From assembly GCF_029867415.1 (NCBI RefSeq), contig NC_081183.1, positions 37,778,655 to 37,842,654 on the forward strand: a DNA stretch of 64,000 nt, read 5' to 3'. Shown one piece after another: positions 23,179 through 36,446 of the stretch. The translations under genes were made by a program, and so were the position numbers. The DNA comes from Vicia villosa (lineage: Eukaryota > Streptophyta > Magnoliopsida > Fabales > Fabaceae). The notes under the pieces were generated by a model. It made no database searches and had not been told where the DNA came from. It saw only the letters and a program-made list of their open reading frames with translations. Each line of letters opens with the position of its first letter. Positions within the stretch are counted from its first letter, which is position 1.

Positions 23179-23875
23179 TGTTGGAACATTATGTCATTAT
23201 TTCAAAATAGGGAGATGAATTGAAAAAGTTCCTAAGTCAAGTCCCACATTGTGTGTTAGTTTAAAATAATCCTTAGTCCCACATTGCTTTGATTAGAAAT
23301 CTTGGCTAATTTACTTCATTATATAAGGAAGTCACTTGTTTCATTCCAAAACACACCAAAAACTTATTATGAGTTTTTCCTTCCTCACTCCCATAACTCC
23401 GCGTCTTTCGAATTGTCGAAGCGCCAACTTCTCCCCATTTCTTTCTACTCGTTGAATTTTCCGAGTACTTTCTTGAATTCTCCTTAGAGAATAATGTTAA
23501 TTCCTCCTCGTTTGAGTTGAGAAATTATCAAGTATAATTTTTTCTTGGATTCTCTTTAGAGAATTATTGAAATTTCTCTTGGTTTGAGAAATTACTACGA
23601 CTGCTCTTTATACCAGATACTAAGATGGTATTCATACCATATTTGAATGGTCATAGTACCATCTGAGGGTGTATTTTTAGACCGATTATCTACCGTGCAA
23701 TTAGTAATCGTATAGTATAGAACTGGGGTGTTTTATCCTGGAGGCGTCGTGGTTATTAAGAGCCGCTTTGCATAATTTTGGCAGTACTGCGAAACGTCTT
23801 AAAGAAAGCGTACCGATCCGCGACTCGACCCGGTAATTTCTTTGGTGGCAAACTTGTTAAAATCGTGATCCAACA
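23179..23875 (+). repeat. Solo LTR with TSD TAAAG
   Basis: 697 bp with ends TGTTGGA...TCCAACA. TAAAG occurs at 23174-23178 and again at 23876-23880. A TATA-like atataagg lies at 23321. The 'agtcccacattg' phrase upstream occurs twice (about 23248 and 23275). There is no internal region, so this is a product of LTR-LTR recombination. Orientation is taken from the TATA; the superfamily is undetermined, copia-like by appearance. Confidence 0.82.
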
Positions 23876-23880
23876 TAAAG

Positions 23881-24805
23881 TGTGTGGCAAAATCTGCATC
23901 TATAGTCTTTTATTTTTTGGCATTCCATTTGGTTTTGTGAGGATTGTGAAATAGAGGTAATAGACATACATTTTTCTGATAATGAGATGCAGGTTTGGAA
24001 ACATTGAAGTTAGCATCAGCGAGGATTGTGATAAAAACAGTGCGGATTCAGAGAATGTTGAAGTGGATGTAATACACTTAGATAATTTTCACAGTGATAG
24101 AAATTTGAGAATGTGTTATCTATTGACGAGTTGATTCATGCGCCAAGATGCCGCTCTCCTTGCCGACGAAGACGTCGTTGAAGAATCCACACGCACTTCC
24201 ACTTTCATCAATGTCGTTAGTCCCGACAATGACGTTTTAATTGTTTTTTGTTTTGATTTCTTATTATTTTATAATTGGATTTGTTAATTTATTCATTTGG
24301 AATGAAATATGGAATGTCAATAAAGCATCTCAAATGTTGAAGCAAAGCCTAATTTGGAGACGGGAGTATAGACCCAACTAGAGATTCTCTGGGTGAGTTA
24401 GTTCTTCCCTGTCATCGATCACTCTTGATTTCTATTTTTTTTCTTATGAAGTTATTTAACATGTGGTTTCCATCTATGTGTGCATTGGCCCCATCTGTTT
24501 TGTAATCCATGATAATTTTCTTTTTGCTTTTTTGGTTCTCTCTTTGTGATTCCAATGTTTCTTGAAAATATCCATGACAATTACTTAACAGATAGGCTTC
24601 TCCCATCTAAGAAAGCATTTGCATTGTTTCATTGAAAAAATTATATTTCGGCAAGGGGTTCTTGGAGAAGATGACACCGGTGAAGAATCGCCTATGTAAG
24701 TGCTTCGTTCCCGAGAAGTGATAAATTAACACTATTTCATTGATCTCCACATATGTAAAGAGATCACTATCTTTCTTTACAGCTCCTTATGTTGCATAAA
24801 TCTCA
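23881..24805 (+). other. Unassigned sequence between solo LTR and CACTA element
   Basis: About 0.9 kb. Short open stretches exist, for example from the ATG near 24137 with a relatively GC-rich start (MRQDAALLADEDVVEES...), and an acidic stretch near 24000-24130. Neither is long enough nor bounded well enough by splice sites to call a gene. It may be remnants of a host gene or of an older element. Confidence 0.35.
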
Positions 24806-24837
24806 ATTCACTATGCCAAATTTGTCTTTTAGCAGCA

Positions 24838-25130
24838 CCCCTACTAAAGTGCTTTTAGGAGAAAGCGCTGGCATAGGTTTCGCTAAAAACAAAATAAAAA
24901 ACACGCAAAAAAAGCGCTCTTAAAGGGGGGGGTACGAAAGCGCTTTCTAAAAGCGCTCTTATAGGGGGGTACGAAAGCGCTTTCAAAAAGCGCTCTTATA
25001 GGTGGCTTATGAAAGCGCTTTCAGAAGCGCTCTTAAAGGGGGGGTACGAAAGCGCTTTTACCCTAAAAAGCGCTGGTAAAGGCAGGGCTACCAGAGCGCT
25101 TTCTAAAAGCGCTTTCATAGCTGTTTCGTT
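24838..25130 (+). repeat. Left subterminal repeat array of the CACTA element
   Basis: Multiple copies of an (a)aagcgct(t/c)-type motif in both orientations, joined by tataggggggtacg-type spacers. This is the arrangement to which TNPA-type proteins bind in En/Spm elements (known for the family). Confidence 0.8.
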
Positions 25131-26416
25131 AATTAAAATTTTTAAAATCAAAATAATAGCTGTTTCATAATCCCTAATTTCTTTCACTGCCATCGCTGCC
25201 GAGAACTTCATTAAGAAGAACCATCGCTGCCATCGCTGCCCAGAACTCCATAGAAACTCCATAAAAACTCCTCAAAACCGTATCTCATCCTCAAAACCGC
25301 CCAGAAAAACAAATACGAAGAGAAGACGAAGCTAGAACGAAGAACAAACCCTGCCCAGAAAACGAATTCGAAGCTGGAACGAAGAACAAACCCTGCCCAG
25401 AAAACGAATACGAAGAGAAGACGAAGGTACACGATTTATAGTTTTGTTTTTGACATTTGAAAGATTAGTGTTTATAGGTATTTTATTCAGAAAACTAGAT
25501 TGCTTCTGGCTTCTGTTTTTATAGAAATCTATATTAGGGGTTTAAAAAATAGTGATGAGTAATAGGTATTTTCTGATGATGTGTTCGTTTGATTTTGAAT
25601 CCAACTCTGAATTCTGGAAAATTTCTCTTCCTCTTTTCTTTTGTTTTTGTTATTTAGTGATGATGTGAGTTCTAGTTTTGTGATGCATTTGTGTAGTTTA
25701 TGTTAATGGTGATGAAGGTTAAAGGTTATTATAGTAATGGTGAAATTATAGTATGGCAATTTCATGGGTTTATGGATGGTTATTTGGTTGTGGTACATGA
25801 GTGAAGTTAGAATTTTTTGAATTTGGTTATGGTTAATTGCAAGCTGGTTTGATAATTTCTACTTATGTGTATATAGGAAGCGTATCCGGTTTGATAATTT
25901 CTACTTAAGTGTTATTTTTGGCTTCTGGCTTCTGGCTTCTGTTTGATTCAATATTTTGGTTGTTTAATGAAACCATACATAATTTTATATAATAAGGCTT
26001 TTGTATGACGATATTATTCTTAATCTAAGTGTTATTTTTATGTTGAAACAACAAAGAGTTTTTTTGTGGGTTTATTATTATTCTGTTAATTGTACTCTTG
26101 TTAGTTTTGGAGGTGTTATTCTTAATCTATTCTATAAATTGTATATACTGTTTGAGATTGCTTTTGCCTTGGATTCTAATATAGCTTGGCTTCTGTTTTA
26201 ACAGTGGCATAAGGGTTGGGTGTGGTGGTTTTCAAATTTTAATTTGTATTTGTACATCTTTTTCCGATTTTTTTTTGGTGTTCCATGAAAGTTTTGTTTG
26301 ATTTTATTATGAATATTCTGTCAAAATCATTGGTTCAGTTACTTTTACAGTTACTTTGAAGTCTCTGGTTTCTACTTCTAAAATCATTGTAGTTTGTGCT
26401 ACAGTTTGCATATAGT
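25131..26416 (+). other. 5' non-coding region of the CACTA element
   Basis: About 1.3 kb of leader/intron-like DNA. It includes a twice-repeated stretch (aacgaagaacaaaccctgcc, near 25345 and 25380), and the phrase ttactttgaagtctctggtt at about 26350 recurs at about 29080 past the inserted LTR. No ORF is supported. Confidence 0.45.
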
Positions 26417-29011
26417 TGTCATACCCCAAAATTTGCCCGATCGAATCTACGTCTGTTAACCCATCAAGGTTCAGAATTAAGAGCCATAGGGTTTGACATT
26501 TCTATTGTCAAACTCGCTCTCTTATAAATCAGGTTGAGTTAAAACAAGGGCGTAATTAACAGGTGTTTTGGGATCTAAACAATTGGGCCCAATTACCACA
26601 AGGGTTCTATTGTTTTTTAATATAATTGCTTTTACTAACATTTTTTTTGTTTTTTGGTTATTATGGTAATTTTATTAACTGTTATAATCCATTGCAATTC
26701 TATTAACTAACTAATATTATTATTTAATATTTAATATAATTAGAATCATTACTATTAATTTTAATATTAGTATTATTAGGATTTTTATCCTTTTATTATT
26801 TTTATTAAATTAATTAGTTGGGCAATAGGCCCATTAGATTAGAAAACCCTAATTTAACTAATATAAATGGAACATTTTTGTACACATTAGGGGAGGCCAA
26901 CTCCATCCACTAACCTAGAGTCAACACGTACAAATTCTCATACAAAAACTAACCTTTTTTATTATTTTTTTTTCTTCTAACAGAAAACCATTATAAACAT
27001 CATCATCACCATCAGCTTAGGGGGGATTCGCAGCCAGAGGAGCAGGTTTATGGTCCGAAATTTCAAGGAAACGTGAATTTCGGTTTGCAGGTTTGGAAAG
27101 GATTCAAAGACTTCTGAGGATTCAAACATATCCCTGAATCATTCCTTGTCGTTCTCCAATCGCTAACGAAGCCAGAACGTCCAGAATCATTAACGGCACA
27201 GTCACGGTTTGCCAATTTTCAAAGTCTGATTTCAATCTTTCACGTGTTTTGGTTACAGTTTGACTGCATATATGTATTAGTATTGAGGTTTAGGTTGTGC
27301 CTGGGTTATTTGATTTGAGTTTTAACGCGGACATGGCGAGATGCCATTGTTAGGTCTTCGTGTTCTTCAAATAGGGGATCCCAATTAGAGGTGATTTTAG
27401 GACAAATCGGTAGGCATAATACGCTCGTGGGATTATGTACGTTCTTCCTGGAATGTTTTTGTGTATTTATTGATATTGAGTTGCAGATTTGGAGGGCGAA
27501 TACCTATGGCAACGGAACAGAATCGTGGGAAAAACCATGCCTTTTTTCCAGAAAACGCAATAGGGACGATGATGCTCTACGTACGAATTGGTTTTTTTAT
27601 TTTTAAAATATATTCGTGTTTTATATAAATTGTATAGCGTGCAATGTTTAATCAGCGTGGCGAACCAGCACAGTTGGTTGAGGCGTGTTGATGATAATCC
27701 AAGAGACCTGAGTTCGATCCCCAGGTCAGGTGTGTTTTTCTCCTTTATTTTTCTGAACTTGTTTTATGCTCACCAATGTACAAATCCCATGCGCGCACTC
27801 CATGAAAAGCTACCGTACACCCTCCCATAGCAGCCACAAGATCCCACCATTATCAGATCTGATGCGTGTGGATCTGCAGGTCCACCATGGACCATCAAGG
27901 ATGAGCCACACAGGATCTCGCCCCAGGTTTCTTTATATTTTTTAAATATATTATTTATACAAATTGTTTAATTATATTAATATGCATTTAACTTATTTAT
28001 TTAATTAGGTTTAGAATAATAAAAGTAGGATTACAATATTAAATTAGGATTAAATAATAAAATTAGGATTTGACTAGGGTTTAGGATTTCCTCCCGATTA
28101 TATCGATTTAATCCATTTAAGTAAATTTTAAACTATTATAATCACAAAAACCCTATTAAAATTACCAACGCATTAGGGTTTGCCCCAATCGCATTTGGGC
28201 AAAAATTTCAATTGATTCTTGATTAATTTTAAATTTTCTCCTCGAACCGACTATACCAATTAGTCGCATTAGGCGAGAAATAATTTTGATCAATTCAATT
28301 TATTTGTTAATATAAATTTAATTAATTCTGATTTAATTCTCTCCTCGACCCGACTAAATCTATTAGTCGCATTAGACGAGAGATAAAAAATACATAAAAT
28401 CCAAAACACATTTAATTTGCTGCCCGCGACGATCAATCTATCGATCTGAGTAACCAGCAATGCCCCTTAATCCGTTAGCTATACTGACCAAATCTATTGG
28501 TCATCGCATCTAACGGTGCCATATCAAATCAGGGTTGTACGCCCAAACATTCAAAACATACTAAACCACGACACTACGGATCTTCATCCTTTTCAATCAG
28601 GCAATTCAAAATGTCTTTCAAATCACAACTTCCAAAACTACGACAGGCCATTCAAAAAGCCTTCAAACACCTCCATAATCAATTCTAAGGCGTACAACCC
28701 TGTGCCCGAACTACGTTGACTCTGATTCTCCCTAAGGAGATACGTAGGCACTTGGATAACCAAGGCGAGTCCCCCTCCCTAAAATCTCAATTTTCCCCTA
28801 TTCAATTCTTTAGCTATTAAACCTCAATATTTTAGCCATAAACCTTTGCCTTAGATTCAAAGCCAATAGGAAAGGGTTGAGGGTGCCTAACACCTTCCCT
28901 CGACCTGATTATAATAACTTACCCTGAATCTCATAACTGCGTAGGGTTTCCTATTCGCCCTTCAGAATAGGTGGCGACTCTAAAATCTTTAATTTTAGGC
29001 AGGTTGCTACA
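26417..29011 (+). repeat. Solo LTR of an Ogre/Tat-type element inside the CACTA element
   Basis: 2595 bp beginning tgtcataccccaaaatttgc and ending ggcaggttgctaca, flanked by ATAGT at 26412-26416 and 29012-29016. Its first 20 bases equal those of the 5' LTR at 5166, and the block gggtgcctaacaccttccct near 28885 parallels a block near the 3' end of that LTR. A TATA-like atataaat lies at 26861. No internal region remains. Confidence 0.88.
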
Positions 29012-29478
29012 ATAGTTCCTTCACTTTTATGATATTTGTATTTAACTGCATCGTGTGTGTGTGTTTAATTTTACAGTTACTTTGAAGTCTCTGGTTTCTA
29101 CTTGTACAAGGCCGATTCAAACCTACCCATCTCCCACATCAAGTCTAACTCAGGTTAGTATCCCTTTCTTCTTGCTTATAGTTTGTTATTTTCTGCTTAT
29201 AGTTTATTGTTTATGGTTCTATTTAATATCAATTTAGTGTCTCTCAACCAGTTTTTTGGTTTGTGGACTTATATTACCTTGAAATAAGGTAATGTCTTCT
29301 TTAAGAAATCGGGTATTCTGATTAGGTATTCTGATTAGGCATTCTATTATTCACACTTTATAAGATCTCATTAGGTATTCTGATCAAGACATAATGATGA
29401 TAGCTATTTATTATCTTGACAGAATTCCTTAGTACCTGATAGAGAAACCAAGAAGCATTTGTTTAGCTTAATTAAGAC

Positions 29479-32400
29479 ATGGATAAGACATGGATGAATT
29501 CAAATCGATTGTCGAAAGAGTACGAGAAAGGGGTATGGGAATTCATTGAGTTTGCGGTTGCGTACTCCGAAGACCCGATTCGAATGTCGTGTCCTTGCTT
29601 GGGTTGCTGTTATGGGGGTAAGGTTGACGGGAATAAGTTGGCATCCCATTTACTACTGTTTGGAATTGATATAAGTTATACATGTTGGACAATGCATGGT
29701 GAGAAAAGTAACGGGAATGTTGAGTCGAGGTGTAATAGGAAGTATGCTTCAAACGACGATTGCACAGACACATACGATTGCGATCGAGTCGAAGAGATTG
29801 CAGAAGCGCTTGAAGAAGATCTTGAGGATTGTCCCAAAATGTTTGAGAGGTTGGTAAGCGATGCAGAGAAACCGTTGTATGATGGTTGTTCAAAATTCAC
29901 GAGATTGTCTGCGGTGTTAAAGTTGTACAACTTAAAGGCGGACAATGGATGGTCGGATAAAAGTTTCACAGAGTTATTAGCCCTTATGAAAGATATGCTA
30001 CCAAAGGATAATGTTCTTCCCAATCGAACGTATGAAGCCAAAAAGATGTTGTCCTCTATTGGCATGAGCTATGATAAGATACATGCATGTCCAAACGATT
30101 GCGTTTTGTTTCGAAACGGGTATGCAGCGTTGAATGAGTGTCCTAAATGCGGTGCCCCTCGATATAAGAAAAAGTTGTCTCCTGCCAAAGTCTTATGGTA
30201 TTTTCCTATAATTCCGAGATTTAGACGCATGTATCGTAGTGAGACCGATTCAAGACACTTGACTTGGCATGCAGATGAAAGAATTATTGATGGAAAGTTG
30301 CAACATCCGGCAGACTCACCACAATGGATGAAAGTTGATACTGATTATCCTGAATTTGGAAAAGAAGCAAGAAACCTTCGCTTGTCATTGTCTACTGATG
30401 GAATGAACCCGCATGGTATTCAAAGTATCTCGCATAGCACATGGCCTGTGATTCTTATGATTTATAACCTACCTTTGTGGCTATGTATGAAGCGTAAGTA
30501 CATGATGTTATCTATGCTAATTTCTGGGCCTAAACAACCAGGGAATGACATAGACGTATACTTGGCACCCTTAATCGAAGATTTAAAGTTTGTGTGGGAG
30601 AACGGTGTGGAGGTTTACGATGGGTATAGGAAGGAAAGTTTCAACTTGAGGGCGATGTTGTTTGGAACAATTAATGATTTTCCAGCATACGGAAATCTAT
30701 CCGGGTACAACAATAAAGGTCAAAAGGCATGTCCTGTTTGTGAAGATGAAACCAATACAACACGATTGGAGCTTTGTCAGAAGAATGTCTTTCTCGGCCA
30801 TCATAGATTCTTAAATTCTAATCATCACTACCGTGGGTGGAGAAAAGCATTCAATGGAAAGGCCGAACATCATACAGCCCCGCCTTTTTTGTCAGGTGAT
30901 CAAATTTTTGAAAAGGTGAAAGATATGAGCACTCAGTTTGGCAAGCCTTTTGCACATTCACTTGTCAAGGGTGGGTGGAAGAAGAAGTCAATTTTTTTTT
31001 AACTTCCATATTGGAAGTCGTTGTACGTAAGACATTTCCTGGATGTTATGCATATTGAAAAAAATGTATTTGACAGCGTCATAGGTACGTTACTCAATCT
31101 ACAAGGAAAGTCTAAGGATGGCCTTAACATAAGGAAGGACATGGTAAACATGGGAATGAGAACTGAATTGGGACCCGTGACGAAAGGAAGACGAACATAT
31201 CTGCCACCTGCTGTTTACACTCTATCTAGAAAGGAGAAGAAAACATTGTGTAAGTTCCTCAGTGAAGTTAAAGTTCCAGAAGGCTACTCTTCAGATATTA
31301 GAAGACTTGTGTCCATGAAAGACCTCAAGTTAAAGAGTTTGAAGACGCATGATTGCCATGTTATAATGGAACATTTTTTACCAATAGGTATACGTTCTAT
31401 TCTGCCAGAAAAAGTAAGAAGCGTGATCTTACCAACATTGCAAAAAGAGATAGTTGTTACTTTATGTGATCTTGAAATGTATTTTCCTCCCTCGTTTTTT
31501 GACATAATGGTTCATCTAGTCGTTCATCTTGTGAAAGAGACACAATTGTGCGGACCAGCTTATATGAGATGGATGTGCCCTGCTGAACGTTATATGAAAA
31601 TATTAAAAGGGTACGTGAAAAACAGAAGTCGACCGGAGGGTTGTATTGCCGAATGATACGTTGTTGAAGAAGCGGTTGAGTTTTGTACTGAATATCTGTC
31701 AAATGTTCAATCAATTGGACTCCCCAAATCTCATATTGTCGAAAAAAAAAGGAAAAAGGCTAATTGGAAATAAAGCTGTGACAGTATCAATGGTCGAACG
31801 GGATCAAGCGCACTTGTATGTTCTGCACAATGAGATTGAGGTTGAGCCGTATGTTGAAATGCACAAGGTTATTCTCCGAGATTTAAATCCAAATAGAAAT
31901 GAGAATTGGATAGTACGAGAGCACAATCGAAGTTTCATACCGTGGTTTAGGGATCATATTTATTCAAAGTATCGTTCAGATCCTGCTTCAGTAATAGAAA
32001 GGTTGAGATGTTTAGCCTATGGTCCAAGTGTAATTGTGTTTTCTTATAGCGCATACGCAATTAATGGATACACATTTTATACCAAAGAACAGGATGATAA
32101 AAGTACTATGCAAAATAGTGGTGTTACCTTGGTAGCTGAAGCAATGCACATATCAAGTGCGAATGACTTAAATCCGAAATTTGCAAATTTGACATATTTT
32201 GGGGTTATCGAGCACATTTTGGTGTTTGATTACGCGAAGTTTCAGATTCTTGTATTTGGTTGCAAGTGGGTTGAAAATAATAGTGGCATACGAATGGATA
32301 AGTCAGGATTTTTGCAAGTGGATCTCAATAGGGTAGGGTACAAAGATGAGCCTTTCATTCTAGCCTCTCAAGCTAAACAAGTGTTCTATGTCAATGATCC

Positions 32401-32632
32401 GACAAGTACGAAATGGTCTATAGTGCTTTTATCTAACAAAATAGTTGATGAAAACATTGAAGATCAAGGTGATATTGGTGTTGGCATTGAATCTTGTACA
32501 AGAAACGATCAAAATGAGAATGAATCTTGTATTAGAAATGATCATAATGAGGGTATTTGGATCAATCCAACCGTCTGCGTTGTTAAGAGACGCGTAGAAC
32601 ACAATCCTACCAAGAAAAGAAAGAGACGTTAG
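29479..32632 (+). pseudogene. CACTA transposase TNPD (TNP2-like), broken
   Basis: N-terminal transposase-associated domain 'MDKTWMNSNRLSKEYEKGV' with Cys motif CPCLGCC (residues 1-75). A Cys pair CPKC lies near residue 220. The transposase core has LRLSLSTDGMNPHG (first catalytic Asp) and 'GTINDFPAYGNLSGY' (second Asp), then 'KACPVCEDET'. The DUF4218-type segment 'LDVMHIEKNVFDSVIGTLLN' follows from 31021, and the DUF4216-type C-terminal region to 32632. Three lesions are visible: a TAA at 31000-31002 after a T-run in the same frame as the following segment, a TGA at 31654-31656, and a frameshift near 31740-31752 at an A-run. The lesions are few, so the gene died recently. The catalytic function is known for the family; loss of function is inferred. 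Confidence 0.88.
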
Positions 32633-33131
32633 TGATAAAGGTAATAGTATACATATTCCGACTAATTTGCTTTATTCAATTTGTATCGATTGTTTTATTC
32701 AATAGTATAGTACTTATTCAATTTTGGTGCATATTCTCGTTTTGTACATAACTTTTGAACCATGTATCCGTTTGTCGACTTCTTTACATGTAACTATACT
32801 ATTTTGACGATTCCGGAGCTGCTCATGCACTTATCTTTACATTTCGGGACTGTTTTTTATCGGTTTTGCTTCTGCCCGTAATCAAAAGTCGGGCTTAGGG
32901 TCTGAATTTCAGAAAACTGACTTTATTTTTGAGTCCGTGGGGACGTTTTACCATAGCCATGTAAATTTCGTTCAATTCCGACAACTTTCTTTTTTGACGC
33001 TTATTTTGATTTGTACCGATTTCGTTTCCGATTTACTTGTACATGCATGGTTTGACTTCCATTTGACTTGTATAGATTGTTAGCTTATTAATAGTGTACT
33101 AATGTGCTTTAGTTTGTTTGATACAGGTTCA

Positions 33132-36100
33132 ATGGCTCCGGATATAGATGCTCCACCTGAAAACTCACAAGAAAACTCACAAGAAAGAGATGCTCAAGAA
33201 AGAGATGCTCCGGATACAAATGCTCCACCTGATACTGAAGCAAAAGAAGTTGCACGAGGCATCACCATTATGAAGGGAATCATTCGACATAGAGACCAAG
33301 GATTAGTATACCATTTGGAATGGAATTCTGAAAACCAACCAATTGGTCCTAATTCTGCAAAGTTGACAAGCTATATTGGTACACTTGTTCGTATGCATAT
33401 TCCAGTCTCCGTAGCTAAATGGAATCTGAAAAGCGAAGAGTTGGATGCGGAAAAAAAAGCGATTTGGGACGAGCTTCAGGTATATATCATATATGGTTGT
33501 TGTTATTATCTTGACGATAAATTGTTTAAATTACTTATACTAACACACTATGCGTATGTTTTTTTGCAGAGGACTTTTGAGATACCAAATGATCGTAGAC
33601 GCTACATACTTAGTTTGGCCGGAAAAAGATATAGAGGGTGGAAAGCTTTTTTGACAAACACCTATCTTAAGGATAAAGATGGAAACTTTCTTGAAGAGGC
33701 ACCGGGACGGCCAAAAAAGTATGAGATCTTCATTGATGAAAAAGATTGGGTTGAGTTTGTAAATCAAAGAGATGAAGATTTTCGGAAAAGGAGTGCCACA
33801 AATAGTGCGAGAGCATCAAAACCCGCGTATCCATACGAAAAAGGGCGTTTGGGATATGCACGCTTAGAGGATAAAATTGTAAGTAAATAGAAATGTGTTT
33901 TAATTAATTGTCTAAATGTGTTTTATTTGACGATTTTATCATTTGTGTCAATGCATAGTTAGAGGAGACTAAAAGTGAGGAAACTTCACTTCCTGTACAT
34001 GTGTTGTGGAAGGAAGCTCGTGTGGGCAAGAATCAAGTTGTCGATCCCGATGTTCAGAGAGTTTATACTGAATGTGTAAGTATAATATTGTGTCTTTAAT
34101 TAAATCAAATGTTTTTTAATATATAAATGATTTTTTATCTCCACTAATAATTATTGAAATGTAAATGAATTACAGGAGACCTTGTCGCAATCGGTGTCCA
34201 CCGGTGAGGACCAGGATGATAGGAGCGTACTTAGTAGAGCACTAGATGCTCCTGAGTATCCCGGTCGGGTGAGGAGTAAGGGTCATGGTGTGACTCCAAC
34301 CTCTTTTTACAAGCATCCTAGGAGAAGAAATCCTACCAATCAAGAAATGTTGCAAAAATTGCAGGAATTGCAAGCACAAGTCTCTGAATTGCAAAGAGAT
34401 AAAGATATGTATATGAGAGAAAAGTGCAATACTGCATCGGTGAAAGAAACTAGTGATAAAGCTAGTTTCAACTGTCAAAGAAAACTTCCCGAGGTAATTA
34501 CAAATTTCTTTTCCTTACAAATTGTTCTATTTTATTAACGATAATGACTTTATATTTACTATTGGTTTAGGGCATTTCTTCTTGCCAACTATACTTATCG
34601 TCACCGTATTATCGCCTAGTTGGCAAGGGAAAAGTGCACAACACTGTGGGAGATTTACTTCACCATAGACCGCTCCCGGATAGACACCTGAAAGTATCAG
34701 TTGATGATGTATTAGATCATGATGCGGTGCTACCGGTACCTGACATGGTCTCAGAGACAACATTGATGCGAGATGCAATAGGGTCATTTGTTGCATGGCC
34801 CTCGGAGCTCATTATCATTGGTGATGAGGTATATTGAAAACCATTATGAATCATTTAATTTTCGAATGTCAAATCTGCACCGTTACGTTAATTATTTTTT
34901 ACATTTTAATTTTAGACTGCTCCTACAAAACCCGCAATTAAGGGCAAAGGGATTTTACAGGAGGAGGAGTCTGTTGCATCACTAAAAGAGGTACATTTAA
35001 GGTGTTGATATATAATTTGAATCTAAAACTACATGATTTTATATTTTATCGATCGTTATATGATTTTTAGGCATCTGCTCGGGGGTCACAACAAGTGACA
35101 CAGGTCGTTCGTAGCGTACCACCTAAGGGTCCTCCGAAGCAAGCGGCAAAAAAAGGTGGTGCTTTTGTGCCTCGATACCGGACGACGCTCGGAACACTTG
35201 TTGACATGTCCGATTTGAAGGAAGGTGCTCTCCGTCAAATCAATATGGAGGAAGGTATCTTTGGTGTTGAATTCATGTCACATATTGCAATAGATGACTT
35301 GGAAGAGATTTTTACGCAAGAACAACTAGGCATCGCTAATATGCACTCGTACATCCGGTAATATTCACTCATCCGATATATTATTTAATTAGTCGAACAA
35401 TTTATTTACACATTATGTTTATTATGTTTTTCAATCATCCGGTAATATACACTAATATGCACTCATACATCCGGTTATTCACTCATCCGCTAATATGTTT
35501 ATAATGTTTTTATTTAAGGTTGTTGCATGACAGAGTGTTGCGCGGGACTACATTGTCAAACAGATTTTGTTTCGTGTCTTCCACCCATTGCAGCGGAATG
35601 ACAATTGCTTCGGAACCGGAATCAGTTAGACAGCGGTTAGTCGATAGATTCATGTCATCCGGCAATACAGAAAGTCTGATTCTTTGGGCGTATAATACCC
35701 GACCAGTAGGGTTAGTTTCTCATTCTTGGTTCATTTAATCTTTGTTTCTTTTACGTAGCAAAATTTTTATATAACCTATTGTTTTAATTTATAGAGCACA
35801 CTGGTTGTTGCTTGCTATCAACCCGATAAGAGAAGTTATATATTTTCTGAATTCGGTAGATGGTGAGTGGAGCAATTATCCGGCTATGAAGGAAATTATT
35901 GATTTGTAAGTGGGATCGTTCTAAATATTCTTGTATATTTATATATTTAATTATTTGTGAGATTGATCTAAATATATGCTTTTATATTTTTGTTAGATCA
36001 ATACAAGTGTTCCGAAGTCAACGAGACGCACAGGTATCCCGGACTAAATCAAACAACATTACTTGGATCAAAGTGCAGGTACATTATTTTTCACAATTTT

Positions 36101-36446
36101 GCTTATAATATTTATGCTTCTTGATAAAACAAGACAACTATAAAATCTTATTTGTTTTTCTATGTAGTGTCCGATACAGCGGAACAGTTCAGACTGCGGA
36201 TACTTTGTTTTGAGGTTTATGAAAGAAATCCTTCAAATGAATCAATTAGAGATTCCAATCACGGTATGGATTTATAACTTAATTAGATAACTTCTTATAA
36301 TTTATTACATTTAACTAAATCATTCATATTATGTTTTTATTCTGTAGTACTTTGACGAATTCCGTGCTGCTTCTTACACAAAACTTAAGTTGGAAGAAAT
36401 CAAAGAGGAATTGTGTCAATTTTATATTCATCAGCTATTCATGTAG
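33132..36446 (+). CDS. CACTA second gene: TNPA-like/Transposase_24 protein fused to ULP1-type cysteine peptidase
   Basis: Twelve exons joined by GT-AG introns in consistent phase give 763 codons without a stop: 33132-33479, 33570-33878, 33959-34075, 34176-34493, 34571-34828, 34916-34990, 35071-35357, 35519-35710, 35795-35905, 35997-36078, 36168-36263, 36348-36446. Residues 50-260 resemble the plant En/Spm transposase_24 family ('GQPIGPNSAKLTSYIGTLVRMH' type; 'AGKRYRGWKAFL'). Near residue 330 is a coiled coil (LQELQAQVSELQRD). Residues 365-450 form a DUF8039-like block ('VGKGKVHNTVGDLLHHRPLP'). The C-terminus is a C48/ULP1 fold: His637 in AHWLLLAI, Gln703 and Cys709 in CPIQRNSSDCGYF. Where ULP1 has Asp, 17 residues after His, this protein has Asn654. 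An upstream non-coding exon is possible because a splice-acceptor-like gatacag lies just before the ATG. Confidence 0.8.

Noticed and set aside
27655..27735. tRNA-like stretch with a B-box-like gagttcgatcc inside the solo LTR
   Set aside because: No convincing cloverleaf and no target duplication; probably part of the LTR or a decayed SINE. Not listed as a feature.
33102..33131. Upstream ATG at 33102 for the CACTA second gene
   Set aside because: An acceptor-like gatacag lies between it and the next ATG at 33132, and the intervening codons do not resemble the family; 33132 was preferred.
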